Below, piece after piece: positions 24,784-34,423 of a stretch of 64,000 bases of DNA; the first letter of the stretch is position 1; every line of letters begins with the position of its first letter. A program made the translations under genes and the position numbers. This DNA is from Arcticibacter sp045629565. Lineage in GTDB: Bacteria; Bacteroidota; Bacteroidia; Sphingobacteriales; Sphingobacteriaceae. The stretch lies in the NCBI RefSeq assembly GCF_045629565.1, contig NZ_JAZQRL010000100.1, positions 124,001-188,000 on the forward strand, written 5' to 3'. The notes under the pieces were generated by a model. It was given only the letters and a program-made list of their open reading frames with translations. It was not told the origin of the DNA and searched no databases.

Positions 24784-25509
24784 ATGAAGGAATTAATTGA
24801 TACCATTCAAGCCATAGAGGTCGAGAATCCCGTCGACAAGATTATCCGACAACTTAAAAATTTAATCGTCTCCGGTCAACTTAAGCCAGGCGACAGATTG
24901 CCTGCTGAGCGCGTTCTTTCAGAAAGGTTTGCTGTGGGCAGAAGCTATGTAAGAGAGGCGATACTTAAGCTCGAGTTTTACGGGCTGCTGAAAACGAATC
25001 CCCAAAGCGGTACATATGTATCCGGGTTAAGCATTAAAGTCATCGATAGCTTAATAACTGACATTATCAATTTCAATAAGGATGATTTCAGTGCATTGGT
25101 GGAGGCCAGATTTTATTTGGAACGCGATGCTATTCGTCTGGCCGCCGAACGCAGGACCGATGAAGATCTTGTAATAATTCAGAAGGCGATGTATGATTAC
25201 GAAGCTAAAGTGAAAAGTGGCGGTAATGCAGTGGAAGAGGATATGCTTTTCCATGTGGCAATCGCCAAAGCTACCAAGAACTCTGTGATAGAATCCATGA
25301 TCCTCAATCTTATTCCGGATCTGATAAAGAACATTACTGAAAATAAGATCTGCGGTGAGAATCGGGAAAAAATTGCCGTACGTGAGCACATGGAAATCAT
25401 GGAGGCGATTACACTGTCTGATCCGGATATGGCAGACAAGGCAATGGCCAGTCACCTAAGTGAGATTCTCACGATAAGCAGATCCGGATTTAAAAATAAG
25501 CCGAAATGA
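24784..25509 (+). CDS. FadR/GntR family transcriptional regulator of the alginate locus
   Basis: 241 residues. Winged HTH at ~15-80 ('QLKNLIVSGQLKPGDRLPAERVLSERFAVGRSYVREAILKLEFYGLLKT', 'SGTYVSG'), then an all-helical FCD ligand domain at ~90-230 with acidic/His residues suited to metal and carboxylate ligands ('DMLFHVAIAKATKNSVIESMI', 'EHMEIMEAI'). FCD-type regulators commonly sense sugar acids, so a monouronate, DEH or KDG effector is plausible. It stands first in the alginate locus, 62 bases before the PL17 gene. No hybrid two-component or SusR-like regulator is present in the locus. Confidence 0.93.
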   Translation: MKELIDTIQAIEVENPVDKIIRQLKNLIVSGQLKPGDRLPAERVLSERFAVGRSYVREAILKLEFYGLLKTNPQSGTYVSGLSIKVIDSLITDIINFNKDDFSALVEARFYLERDAIRLAAERRTDEDLVIIQKAMYDYEAKVKSGGNAVEEDMLFHVAIAKATKNSVIESMILNLIPDLIKNITENKICGENREKIAVREHMEIMEAITLSDPDMADKAMASHLSEILTISRSGFKNKPK

Positions 25510-25571
25510 TAGAGAGTTAAAAACAAAGCTGTCTTGATTGGCAGCATTTCCTAACCGCCTAATTTTAAACT

Positions 25572-27710
25572 ATGAACTACTTAAAAAAAGTGGTAATTGT
25601 AAGCCTTTGCCTTTATTTTCCCGATCTGTTGCATGCACAGAAGCATCCTAATATCATGCTTAGCAAAGAAAATGTGGCTTCTGTAAGAGAGGGTTTGCAG
25701 AAGTATCCTTTGTTAAAAGATTCTTACTCTGAAGTTTTAAAAGAAGCCGATCTCGCTGTGAATGCAGCGATACAGGTGCCAGTTCCCAGAGATGGCGGCG
25801 GAGGAATCACACATGAGCAGCATAAAAAGAATTATCAACGTATTTTAGCATGCGGCGTTGCCTATCAGCTCAGCCAGGATCTGAAGTATGCGGATTATGT
25901 GAGAGATATTCTCTTAATCTATGCTAAGCAATACAAGAAATGGCCCTTTCACCCGAAGAGCAATCCGAGTAACCCTCCAGGAAGAATCTTCTGGCAAAAC
26001 CTGAACGACTGTGTATGGCAGGTACACGTGATCCAAGGCTACGATTTGGTGTATGATGCTCTTTCCGCAAGGGACAGGAAGACCATCGAAAATGATCTCT
26101 TTCTCCCCGTCTTGAAATATATCACAGCAGACTCTTACGAAACATTTAACAGAATCCATAACCATGGCACCTGGGCGGTGGCGGCTGTTGGCTTGACCGG
26201 GTATGTTATGGGCAGGCAGGAATACGTGGATATGGCCTTAAAAGGATCTGATAAACAAGGAAAGTCTGGTTTTTTTGCTCAGATTGATCAGCTTTTTTCA
26301 CCAGATGGGTATTATACCGAGGGCTTCTATTATCAACGTTATGCGATTATGCCTTTTATTGTCTTCGCGAAAGCAATACAACAATATCAGCCGGAGCTTA
26401 ATATTTATAACTACAGAAACGGGTTGCTCAAAAAGGCCGTGAACACTGCTTTGCAAGGGACATATACAAACGGCGTGTTTTTCCCGATCAATGATGCGAT
26501 TAAGGAAAAGACATTTGAGTCAGAGGAGCTGGTTTACGGTGTAGATATTGCGTACGCTGATATGGGAGGGGATCCGGGCTTGTTATCGATTGCGCGGAGA
26601 CAGAAGAAGGTGGTGGTTTCGGATGCCGGACTACAGGTTGCCAGGGATATATATGTGGGTAAAGTCAAGGATTTTAGTTATCGCTCTCAGTGGATTGGTG
26701 ATGGTAAAAGTGGAAAAGAAGGGGGACTTGGTATTCTCCGGGGCCGGGAAAGCAAAAGTCAGCAGTGCTTGGTGTTTAAAGCCGCATCCCAGGGATTGGG
26801 GCATGGACACTTTGACAGACTCAACATTCTTTATTACGACAATGGAGGTGAAGTATTCCCAGACTACGGTGCGGCACGCTTCATCAACATTGAAACAAAA
26901 GGTGGTGGCGGTTATCTGAAAGAGAACACCACGTGGGCGAAGCAAACCGTTGCCCATAATACATTGGTTGTTGATCAAACCTCAGCATTTAAGGCGAACC
27001 TGAAAGAGGCTGAAAAACATTATCCGCGACTCATTCACTTCGATGTTAAGGATGAAATTCAGGTTGTTAGCGCCGAAGAAAATAACGCATACCCTGGTGT
27101 CGCTATGCGCCGTACGACAGCATTGATCCGGCTTGACGGACTAAATAAGCCATTGCTAGTCGATATCGTTCAAGCACGATCTGAAACAGCCCACCAATAT
27201 GATCTTCCTTTTTGGTATAAAGGTCACGTTGTTGATGCCTCTTTTAAGATACATGCTAAAACAAACAACTTACAGGCATTGGGTGAGCGGTTCGGCTACC
27301 AACATATATGGCTGAATAGCCAGTCCAATATCGACAGAGGAAATGGTTATGTTACCGTTCTTAATGCTAATCAGTTCTACACAACGACTTTTGCGACAGG
27401 GACTCCCCTTCAAATTAAGCTGGTATCCCTTGGAGCCAACGATCCGGAGCTGAATCTGGTAGAGAGTAAGGCATTTATTCTTTCCCAGCCACAGTCAACA
27501 AACCAGACTTTCGTTTCACTTACCGAAAATCATGGGGGGACCGACCCCCGCGCTGAGGTAACGACAGGTGCGAAGAGCTCTGTTGCAGCGGTTTCTATTA
27601 TAAAATCTGATTCCATGCAGACCTCCTTCAGTTTCAAGCTAAACGATAGATTGTATACCATTAAGGTAAACTATCAGGATAAAAATAATTTCATTCAAAT
27701 CAATCAATAA
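25572..27710 (+). CDS. PL17 oligoalginate lyase (heparinase II/III superfamily)
   Basis: 712 residues with a signal peptide (to about residue 22, 'LLHAQ'). An alpha/alpha-toroid N-terminal half ('NDCVWQVHVIQGYDLVYDAL', 'HNHGTWAVAAVGLTGYVMG') and a beta-sheet C-terminal half with 'GHGHFDRLNILYYDNGGEVFPDYG' and 'TVAHNTLVVD' fit PL17. Asn197-His198 ('NHGTW') and Tyr254 ('YYTEGFYYQRYA') correspond in spacing to Asn201, His202 and Tyr258 of Alg17c. It releases unsaturated monouronate exolytically from alginate oligomers, probably in the periplasm. One base separates its stop from the kdgF start. Confidence 0.93.
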   Translation: MNYLKKVVIVSLCLYFPDLLHAQKHPNIMLSKENVASVREGLQKYPLLKDSYSEVLKEADLAVNAAIQVPVPRDGGGGITHEQHKKNYQRILACGVAYQLSQDLKYADYVRDILLIYAKQYKKWPFHPKSNPSNPPGRIFWQNLNDCVWQVHVIQGYDLVYDALSARDRKTIENDLFLPVLKYITADSYETFNRIHNHGTWAVAAVGLTGYVMGRQEYVDMALKGSDKQGKSGFFAQIDQLFSPDGYYTEGFYYQRYAIMPFIVFAKAIQQYQPELNIYNYRNGLLKKAVNTALQGTYTNGVFFPINDAIKEKTFESEELVYGVDIAYADMGGDPGLLSIARRQKKVVVSDAGLQVARDIYVGKVKDFSYRSQWIGDGKSGKEGGLGILRGRESKSQQCLVFKAASQGLGHGHFDRLNILYYDNGGEVFPDYGAARFINIETKGGGGYLKENTTWAKQTVAHNTLVVDQTSAFKANLKEAEKHYPRLIHFDVKDEIQVVSAEENNAYPGVAMRRTTALIRLDGLNKPLLVDIVQARSETAHQYDLPFWYKGHVVDASFKIHAKTNNLQALGERFGYQHIWLNSQSNIDRGNGYVTVLNANQFYTTTFATGTPLQIKLVSLGANDPELNLVESKAFILSQPQSTNQTFVSLTENHGGTDPRAEVTTGAKSSVAAVSIIKSDSMQTSFSFKLNDRLYTIKVNYQDKNNFIQINQ

Positions 27711-27711
27711 T

Positions 27712-28047
27712 ATGCTACAAGGAACTTTATTTCAATTCGAAAACGATACACCATGGCAGGATCTGGGAAATGGTATTCACAGACAGATCTACGGCTACGA
27801 TGATAAAATCATGCTGGTAAAGGCAAAATTTGATAAAGGAGCGGTTGGCCAGCTTCATGAGCATTATCATTCGCAGGTTACTTATGTTGATAGCGGGGTA
27901 TTTGAGATGACGATTGGTGACCAGAAGAAGACCGTTAGAAAGGGCGACGGATACTATATTCCACCAAATGAAGTACATGGCTGTGTCTGTCTTGAACCCG
28001 GTGTGCTGATAGATGTATTCAGTCCGCACCGTGAAGATTTTCTATAA
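27712..28047 (+). CDS. kdgF: KdgF, cupin enzyme linearising unsaturated monouronates
   Basis: 111 residues, single cupin, no signal peptide. The sequence follows KdgF throughout: 'FENDTPWQDLGNGIHRQI', 'DDKIMLVKAKFDKGA', 'LHEHYHSQVTYVDSGVFEMTIGD', 'GDGYYIPPNEVHGCVCLEPGVLIDVFSPHREDFL'. Candidate metal ligands are His49, His51, Gln55 and His89. KdgF speeds conversion of 4,5-unsaturated galacturonate or mannuronate/guluronate, from pectin or alginate, to the linear keto form. Its position directly after the PL17 gene, whose product is the substrate, strongly supports the role. Confidence 0.93.
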   Translation: MLQGTLFQFENDTPWQDLGNGIHRQIYGYDDKIMLVKAKFDKGAVGQLHEHYHSQVTYVDSGVFEMTIGDQKKTVRKGDGYYIPPNEVHGCVCLEPGVLIDVFSPHREDFL

Positions 28048-28079
28048 ACCAAATTTTCTTAACCAATTAAAGCAAGAAT

Positions 28080-28967
28080 ATGAAAAGGATATTAGGCCTA
28101 TGCGCATTGATGTTTCTGGGAATTTCATCCAGGGCGCAGGATGCTGTTACCTATAAGAAAGTACAATACCCTGCTGGATACACCGAGCAACTCAACGTCG
28201 TATATACAAAGGTGAATGGCTGGGAAGGAAAGTTGGATTTATATCTACCATCTAAAGACAAGGGTCCAGCTCCCTTGCTGATTAATATACACGGAGGTGG
28301 GTGGAATAAAGGGAGTAAGGAATCTCAGACGGGCTTCAGTAGTTTCTTTAAAAAGGGATATGCTGTGGCTAATATCGCGTACCGCCTGGTTCAAGTGGCA
28401 CCGGCACCTGCTGCCGTTGAAGATGCCCGGTGTGCGCTAATCTATCTGATTAAAAACTCAAAACAGCATAACATCGATCCTGACAAGATCGTCGTTATGG
28501 GCGGATCTGCCGGAGGACATCTTGCGCTGATGGCCGGATTACTAGAGAATGATCATCAGTTCGATCAGAATTGCAGAGGGTTTGAAGATGTCAAGGTTGC
28601 CGCTATCATCGATAAATATGGTGTGGCCAATGTTTGGCAGTGGGCTTACGGGCCATACAAAACGAGTAAATCTGCTACATGGTGGCTGGGCGAGAAAGCG
28701 AAAGATGAGGCTTTTGTTAAATCTGTTAGTCCAATAAACCATGTAAAGAAAACAAGTCCGCCTACCTTTATCGTTCATGGTAATGCGGACCCTATTGTCC
28801 CTTACGAACAGTCAATCGCACTGCATAAGAAGTTTGTTGAAGCTGGCGTGAGAACCGAATTCATTACTGTAGAAGGTGGCCAGCATGGAAAGTTTCCTGC
28901 CGATAAAAATTCGGAAGTAAATGCGGGTATTATGGCATTCCTTAAAAGCCTAGGCATTCATAAATAA
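28080..28967 (+). CDS. Alpha/beta-hydrolase esterase in the alginate locus
   Basis: 295 residues with a signal peptide ('MKRILGLCALMFLGISSRAQ'). BD-FAE/Abhydrolase_3-type esterase: oxyanion 'HGGGWNKG' at 71-78, nucleophile Ser143 in 'VMGGSAGGHLAL', Asp237 in 'HGNADPIVP', His269 in 'GGQHGKF'. Homologues are carbohydrate esterases that remove acetyl or other acyl groups. Within an alginate operon it could deacetylate bacterial alginate, which is O-acetylated on mannuronate, or act on mixed acetylated polymer (inference). It lies between kdgF and the transporter gene. Confidence 0.88.
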   Translation: MKRILGLCALMFLGISSRAQDAVTYKKVQYPAGYTEQLNVVYTKVNGWEGKLDLYLPSKDKGPAPLLINIHGGGWNKGSKESQTGFSSFFKKGYAVANIAYRLVQVAPAPAAVEDARCALIYLIKNSKQHNIDPDKIVVMGGSAGGHLALMAGLLENDHQFDQNCRGFEDVKVAAIIDKYGVANVWQWAYGPYKTSKSATWWLGEKAKDEAFVKSVSPINHVKKTSPPTFIVHGNADPIVPYEQSIALHKKFVEAGVRTEFITVEGGQHGKFPADKNSEVNAGIMAFLKSLGIHK

Positions 28968-28978
28968 CCTTAACAGAT

Positions 28979-30256
28979 ATGAAGGTTCACGGTTTAAGAT
29001 GGTATATTATTCTTCTTATAGGTTTTGCGACGGTCATCAATTATATCGACCGGAGTGCAATTAATATAATGTGGCCATACATTTATCAGGAGTTCGGGAT
29101 CAGTGACGTAGACAACAAGAGTACCCTTGCACTCATCACAACTTTCTTTATGCTTGCCTATGCTATCGGGCAGACGTCAACGGGAAAACTGATGGATGGT
29201 ATCGGGACCCGTCTGGGTATGGCCGTCTCTATTGCCGGCTGGAGTATTTCCATCGCCTTACACGCATTGGCCAGATCAATATTCGCTTTTAGTATTTTTC
29301 GGTTTTTGCTTGGCTTCTTTGAAGCAGGAAACTGGCCTGGCGCCACTAAGAGTAATGCAGAGTGGTTTCCAGCAAAGGAGCGAGCCATTGCTCAGGGTAT
29401 ATTCGGAGCAGGAGCATCTCTGGGTTCAGTAGTCTCAGCTCCAATTATTGCTATCCTTTACATGGCCATCGGATGGAAGGCGACATTTTTCGTAATTGGC
29501 GGTCTCGGTATTATATGGTTGATTCCATGGCTTCTTGTCAATAAATCGACACCCGATAAACATCCATGGATTACCAGAGAAGAGCAGGAGCATATACTGT
29601 CGGACAGTATAGCAAAAGAAATCGACCATGACGTGAAGCCCTTGAGCTGGAAAGAGTTGCTTTCTTACAGGAGTACCTGGGGGATCGTATTAGGACGCTT
29701 CTTTATTGATCCTGTATGGTGGCTTTTTGTCACCTGGCTACCCACATTTTTAAAAGAGCAATTTTTGTTCGACATCAAACAGATCGGTGCGTTTACCTGG
29801 GTACCGTATTTATTTGCGGCCATTGGAAGTTTAGCCGGAGGATTCTATTCGTCAAGGCTAATCAGGCAGGGTGTAAAACCCGAAATTGCCCGCAAAAGGG
29901 CAATTACTACCGGTTCCGTATTAATGCTTATAGGGTTGCTTGCTATACTGTTTTGGCTGAGCGAGCTGAAAGACAACCCTTATCTGGCTATGGGTCTGAT
30001 CGGGCTTACGCTATTTGGTTTTCAGTTTCTTATCGGAAACCTGCAAACTCTTCCGAGTGATTATTTCGACGGTAAGAATGTGGGTACTGTGGCAGGTATG
30101 GGCGGCACTGCAGCTGTAGTTGGTACTTTATTCACAACATGGTCTGTGCCGATCATTACACAAACCAGTTATGTCTCCTTTTTCGTGCTTGGAGCGGTAC
30201 TGGTTCCGCTGGCATGGCTGTCAGTAAAATTCATTAGTTCAAAAATTATCAAATAA
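28979..30256 (+). CDS. MFS transporter, hexuronate (anion:cation symporter) family
   Basis: 425 residues, 12 predicted membrane helices. Signature 'WYIILLIGFATVINYIDRSAINIMWP' at ~8-33 (the N-Y-x-D-R motif of the ACS/ExuT family), 'GKLMDGIGTRLGM' loop 2-3, 'FRFLLGFFEAGNWPGATKSNAEWFPAKERA' and the duplicated second half. ACS members carry hexuronates, hexonates and related acids. Here it would bring monouronate or DEH from periplasm to cytoplasm. Spaced 11 bases from the esterase gene and 8 from the reductase gene. Confidence 0.92.
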   Translation: MKVHGLRWYIILLIGFATVINYIDRSAINIMWPYIYQEFGISDVDNKSTLALITTFFMLAYAIGQTSTGKLMDGIGTRLGMAVSIAGWSISIALHALARSIFAFSIFRFLLGFFEAGNWPGATKSNAEWFPAKERAIAQGIFGAGASLGSVVSAPIIAILYMAIGWKATFFVIGGLGIIWLIPWLLVNKSTPDKHPWITREEQEHILSDSIAKEIDHDVKPLSWKELLSYRSTWGIVLGRFFIDPVWWLFVTWLPTFLKEQFLFDIKQIGAFTWVPYLFAAIGSLAGGFYSSRLIRQGVKPEIARKRAITTGSVLMLIGLLAILFWLSELKDNPYLAMGLIGLTLFGFQFLIGNLQTLPSDYFDGKNVGTVAGMGGTAAVVGTLFTTWSVPIITQTSYVSFFVLGAVLVPLAWLSVKFISSKIIK

Positions 30257-30264
30257 AATATATC

Positions 30265-31017
30265 ATGCGTTTAAAAAACAAAGTTGCCGTTGTTACAGGC
30301 GGTGCGAGAGACCTAGGAAGAGCTATTTCATGCCAATTAGCCCGCGAGGGAGCAAAAGTGGTAATCAATTACTTCGATGATGAGCAGAAAGCTCATGAAA
30401 CAGCCGAGCTGATTAGAGCCGAGAACGGTGAGTGCATCATTGCTTATGGAGACATGACAAAAGCTGCAGACGCCGATCAGTTGGTTAAGAAAACGATTGA
30501 AGCGTTTGGTGAGGAGATCCATATACTCGTTAATGTTGCAGGCGGCCTTGTCGGTAGAAAAAAGCTTGTAGAGATGGAGGAATCCTTTTTTGACTTTCTG
30601 GTTGATCTAAATTTTAAGTCGGTGTTCCTTGTCTCCAGAGCAGTAGTGCCTTATATGCGGGAGGGGGCTACTTTGATCAATTTTTCTTCACTTGCCGCAA
30701 GGGATGGCGGGGGGCCTGGAGCCAGCGTTTACGCCGCGGCAAAGGGCGCTGTGATGACTTATACCCGATCTCTGGCGAAGGAACTGGGACCACAGGGTAT
30801 CAGAGTGAACTCATTGGCTCCGGGGGTGATTTCAACCACTTTTCACGATGTACACAGTACGCCGCAGATACGTCAGAATATTTGTAATGCCACCGCATTA
30901 AGGAGAGAGGGGACAGCCGGGGAAGTTGCCGATCTGGTTGCGTATCTGGCTTCTAGTGAGTCGAGCTTCCTGACCGGAACAAATATCGATATCAACGGGG
31001 GACTTGCGTTTTCCTAA
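30265..31017 (+). CDS. SDR oxidoreductase, likely DEH (4-deoxy-5-hexoseulose uronate) reductase
   Basis: 250 residues. Classical SDR: cofactor motif 'TGGARDLGRAIS' at 11-22, 'NVAGG' at 90-94, catalytic Ser141/142, Tyr156 and Lys160 ('YAAAK'), and the C-terminal 'SSFLTGTNIDINGG'. In alginate degraders an SDR reduces DEH to 2-keto-3-deoxygluconate with NAD(P)H, which fits its place after kdgF and the transporter. The exact substrate is inferred from context. It ends 116 bases before the susC gene. Confidence 0.88.
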   Translation: MRLKNKVAVVTGGARDLGRAISCQLAREGAKVVINYFDDEQKAHETAELIRAENGECIIAYGDMTKAADADQLVKKTIEAFGEEIHILVNVAGGLVGRKKLVEMEESFFDFLVDLNFKSVFLVSRAVVPYMREGATLINFSSLAARDGGGPGASVYAAAKGAVMTYTRSLAKELGPQGIRVNSLAPGVISTTFHDVHSTPQIRQNICNATALRREGTAGEVADLVAYLASSESSFLTGTNIDINGGLAFS

Positions 31018-31025
31018 ACTACATT

Positions 31026-31046
31026 TCCCGGTATAATATGCCGGGA
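31026..31046 (+). other. Short stem-loop before susC
   Basis: TCCCGG and CCGGGA pair around TATAATATG. It lies 9 bases after the SDR stop; no strong T-run follows. It could limit readthrough or stabilise the downstream transcript end. Confidence 0.45.
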
Positions 31047-31058
31047 TTAGTTAACCAA
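31047..31058 (+). promoter_or_regulatory. Weak second operator-like site before susC
   Basis: TTAGTTAACCAA differs by one position from the TTGGTNNACCAA sites upstream of the FadR-type gene. It could be a lower-affinity site controlling susCD, but one such match can arise by chance. Confidence 0.3.
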
Positions 31059-31133
31059 TTTCGAGGTCTAACCAGCCTCACTAACCGATTAGCATGAATA
31101 GGGCATCATGCTGAAACCACTAAATTAAATGAA

Positions 31134-34100
31134 ATGATCGAATCAATATCCTTTTCCTTTCGCAGAACTGGAAAGTCCCTGCTATTATTCGGATTCACGT
31201 TGCTCTGGAGTTTAAACATCTTTAGCTCGTCAGTAAACGAGACCGGAGAGGCAGCGGGTCAAACATTAACAGTTACAGGTACCGTAACCGACTTCAAAGG
31301 AGAACCACTTCCCGGCGTAAGTATCCTGGTGAAAGGTACCAGAAATGGTGTTGTAAGCAACGGTAGCGGCCAGTATAGCATCAATAACGTCCCGGGAAAT
31401 GGTACATTGGTATTCAGCTTTCTGGGATTTAAGACGAGGGAAATCCCTGTTAATCGTCGCAAAAAAATTGACGCTTCTCTGGACGACGATGCGAAATCAT
31501 TGGATGAAGTTGTCGTAATAGGCTATGGTGCCGTAAAAAAGTCGCATATCACAGGGTCTGTAACTAAGCTTCAGAATGAGAACCTTGATGAGATTCCTGC
31601 ATCACGTTTGGATAATGCTCTTGTGGGTAAACTTGCAGGGGTCACAATTCAAAATGTCGATCCTGAGGCAGGCGGGACTCCGCAGATCAGGGTGAGAGGC
31701 TTAAATTCAATCAGTGCGAATTCAGAACCGCTGGTAGTGGTAGATGGCTACCCGGTTCCTGACGGGCTGGCTTTTGTAAACTCACAGGATGTAGCATCTA
31801 TAGAAGTTCTTAAAGATGCTGCATCCGCCGCAATATATGGATCAAGGGGAGCAAACGGTGTAATTCTCGTCACTACCAAAAGAGGTCAATCTGATAAGCC
31901 CAAATATTCCATCAAGGCCTATACAGGTATCAAAGAGGCTTATGAGTTGAGCCCCTATATGACATTCACGGCGTATACAGAAATGATGTATGCAGAAGCT
32001 GCGTTAAGGGCGAACGACCCAACAGTGCCTGCGAACCGCCGCAACCTGATCAATGCTACAGAGCAGGCATCTTACATTATTGAAAATCAAATAAACGGTG
32101 AGAGTACAGACTGGCAGAAAGAGGGATTGCAAAATGCGGGCATCTATAACATTCAATTCGGTGTGTCAGGTGGTAAGAAGGACTTGCGGTATTACATCTC
32201 CAGTAATATGCAAAAAGATGAGGGCATCATGAAGTTCAGCGAGAATAACCGATTTAATGTAAAGGCAAAAATCGATGGAAATCTCGGAAAAAAGGTTAGT
32301 TTCAGTCTAAACTTCAATCCCTCATATACGGATTTGAAGCGTCCTGCAGTAAATTATACAGATTACTACCGCTTTGCTTCTTTTATACCGGTATATCATA
32401 ATGAGTTCACTGCAGCTTTTGTCAACCAAAACCCGCAATGGGCAGGGATCAGGGCAGGTGATTTTGCGCAGCCCCGTCACTTTAGCAACTTAAATTACAA
32501 AGGCACCATGCCTGATGGTTCTCTTTTCGAGGAGAATAATGTGATTCCCTGGTCTTCATCAAACAACACCCCTGTATCAATTGCGTCACGGGAAAGCAGA
32601 GCTTCAGAGACATACAGGATGCTAGGAGGCGGTGATCTTTCCGTTAATCTGCTTCCGAATCTGGTTTTTAAGACTTCGCTTGGCGGGTATGTGACTTACC
32701 AGGAAAATAACACATTTGTGCAAAGTAATTCCAGAGGCGACGGGCAAATTAACGAAGCCACGGTTGCTACTCGCAAGTTGATTGATTATCTATGGGAGAA
32801 TACGCTTAATTACAATGTTAAGAAAGGCGAGCACAGTTTTTCAGGACTATTAGGATATACGGCTCAAAAGACGAGTACCACCCAGTCGAATATGGTTGGC
32901 TATAACTTTCCTACAGAGGAGTTCGAGACACTTAATCAGGCGGCGCAGATTGATCAAAGCCTGACTTATACCTTGAAGGAGCCGGTTGGCCTTATTTCGT
33001 ACCTGGGAAGGATTACATATGATTACAAGGGTAAGTATCTGCTTTCAACCAGTTTGCGTACAGACGGGAGCACATATTTCAACAAAGGTCACCAGTATGG
33101 TTGGTTTCCGTCTGTATCCGCCGGCTGGAGGATCAAAGATGAGGCTTTCCTTAAAAAGTCTGAATGGATAAGTGATTTAAAGCTTCGTTTGAGTTATGGT
33201 GCTACAGGGAATAATCGCATTCAAAGTTTTGCGTACCAAAACCTGTTGTATCCTGGAAATTATTCCTTTGGATCAGGAAATGGAACTGTTAACCAGGGCT
33301 TGGCACCGAATAGTGACGTCTTAGCTAATCCGGCCATTACATGGGAACGCACTTTCGAGTACAATGCCGGCATAGATGCAGGTTTTAACCATAACCGCCT
33401 ATCTCTCTCTGTTGATTTCTACGATAAAGTTACTGATCAGTTGTTGTTTAAAGAATCAACCATGTCCTTCAGCGGCTCATTTGAGTTCTGGAACAATGCA
33501 GGGCGAGTGCGTAACAGAGGTATTGAAATTGATTTAAATTCGATCAATATCGCTAGTAAAAAGTTTGAATGGAAGACAGCTTTAAACCTTTCAGCCAACA
33601 AGAATAAACTGCTCAGTTTGGGGGGCGAATCTTACCAGTACAACTACGGAGAAAGAAACGAAGTCTATGCAGCTATCGTAGGTAAGCCAGCTATTCAATA
33701 CTTTGGTTATAAAACGGATGGTGTGTGGACGTCTCAGACCCAGATTGATGAGGCAAAGGCCAACGGACTTACTACAAATTTATCCCGGTATTTCTCTACG
33801 GGGGGACTAAAATTTGTAGATGTCAATGGTGACGACATCATAAATGAAGCAGACCGGACATCACTGGGTACTCCATTTCCGGACTTTACCTGGGGGCTGA
33901 CCAATTCGTTTAAATTGAAAAACTTTGATCTTAATATTCTCTTCCAGGGGGTGCAGGGAGCCAAGGTGATAAATGGAGATGCGAACTACAACGAGAACAA
34001 ACGCTATAATATCAATTTTACCAGGAATCGCTGGCTAAGTGCCGCTAATCCTGGAGATGGCAAGACACCCTATTATACAAATGGTGAGAACTGGATGCTT

Positions 34101-34382
34101 ACAGACTATGTTATTGAAAATGCATCATATGCCTCTATCAGAAATGTCATCCTCGGATATACTTTACCTAGAAGTTTAACAGCCAAAACAGGTCTGCGTG
34201 GGCTGAGAGTATATGGGTCGATCGACAATCTGCTTTACCTAACCGGCGACTCTTATCGGGGTATCAATCCTGAAGCACTCACGACCAGCAATCAGTATAG
34301 TTCCCCACTTGTAACTGGCTACCAGCGAGGTGCTTTTCCCATCAGCCGGACATTCACTTTTGGTGTTGACCTAAACTTTTAA
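31134..34382 (+). CDS. susC: SusC family TonB-dependent oligosaccharide transporter
   Basis: 1082 residues, usual SusC length. N-terminal signal, then a carboxypeptidase-regulatory-like domain at ~45-125 ('TVTGTVTDFKGEPLPGVSILVKGT'), a plug domain ('DEVVVIGYGAVKKSHITGSV', 'IRVRGLNSI', 'AIYGSRGANGVILVTTKRG') and a C-terminal beta-barrel ending 'ISRTFTFGVDLNF' with the terminal aromatic. It imports alginate oligomers across the outer membrane with the SusD lid, energised by TonB. Several start codons could be used; the chosen ATG gives a rather polar N-terminus before the hydrophobic segment. Confidence 0.96.
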   Translation: MIESISFSFRRTGKSLLLFGFTLLWSLNIFSSSVNETGEAAGQTLTVTGTVTDFKGEPLPGVSILVKGTRNGVVSNGSGQYSINNVPGNGTLVFSFLGFKTREIPVNRRKKIDASLDDDAKSLDEVVVIGYGAVKKSHITGSVTKLQNENLDEIPASRLDNALVGKLAGVTIQNVDPEAGGTPQIRVRGLNSISANSEPLVVVDGYPVPDGLAFVNSQDVASIEVLKDAASAAIYGSRGANGVILVTTKRGQSDKPKYSIKAYTGIKEAYELSPYMTFTAYTEMMYAEAALRANDPTVPANRRNLINATEQASYIIENQINGESTDWQKEGLQNAGIYNIQFGVSGGKKDLRYYISSNMQKDEGIMKFSENNRFNVKAKIDGNLGKKVSFSLNFNPSYTDLKRPAVNYTDYYRFASFIPVYHNEFTAAFVNQNPQWAGIRAGDFAQPRHFSNLNYKGTMPDGSLFEENNVIPWSSSNNTPVSIASRESRASETYRMLGGGDLSVNLLPNLVFKTSLGGYVTYQENNTFVQSNSRGDGQINEATVATRKLIDYLWENTLNYNVKKGEHSFSGLLGYTAQKTSTTQSNMVGYNFPTEEFETLNQAAQIDQSLTYTLKEPVGLISYLGRITYDYKGKYLLSTSLRTDGSTYFNKGHQYGWFPSVSAGWRIKDEAFLKKSEWISDLKLRLSYGATGNNRIQSFAYQNLLYPGNYSFGSGNGTVNQGLAPNSDVLANPAITWERTFEYNAGIDAGFNHNRLSLSVDFYDKVTDQLLFKESTMSFSGSFEFWNNAGRVRNRGIEIDLNSINIASKKFEWKTALNLSANKNKLLSLGGESYQYNYGERNEVYAAIVGKPAIQYFGYKTDGVWTSQTQIDEAKANGLTTNLSRYFSTGGLKFVDVNGDDIINEADRTSLGTPFPDFTWGLTNSFKLKNFDLNILFQGVQGAKVINGDANYNENKRYNINFTRNRWLSAANPGDGKTPYYTNGENWMLTDYVIENASYASIRNVILGYTLPRSLTAKTGLRGLRVYGSIDNLLYLTGDSYRGINPEALTTSNQYSSPLVTGYQRGAFPISRTFTFGVDLNF

Positions 34383-34423
34383 TCATGGTCAAAGCAGCTT
34401 ATTATCATTTAAAAACGATCGCA

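Noticed and set aside
28061..28072. Recurrent TTAACCAATT / TAACCAA strings before PUL genes (28061, 31051, 40676)
   Set aside because: They could suggest a shared regulatory site, but they lack the second half of the palindrome and are short; only the site before susC was kept, at low confidence.
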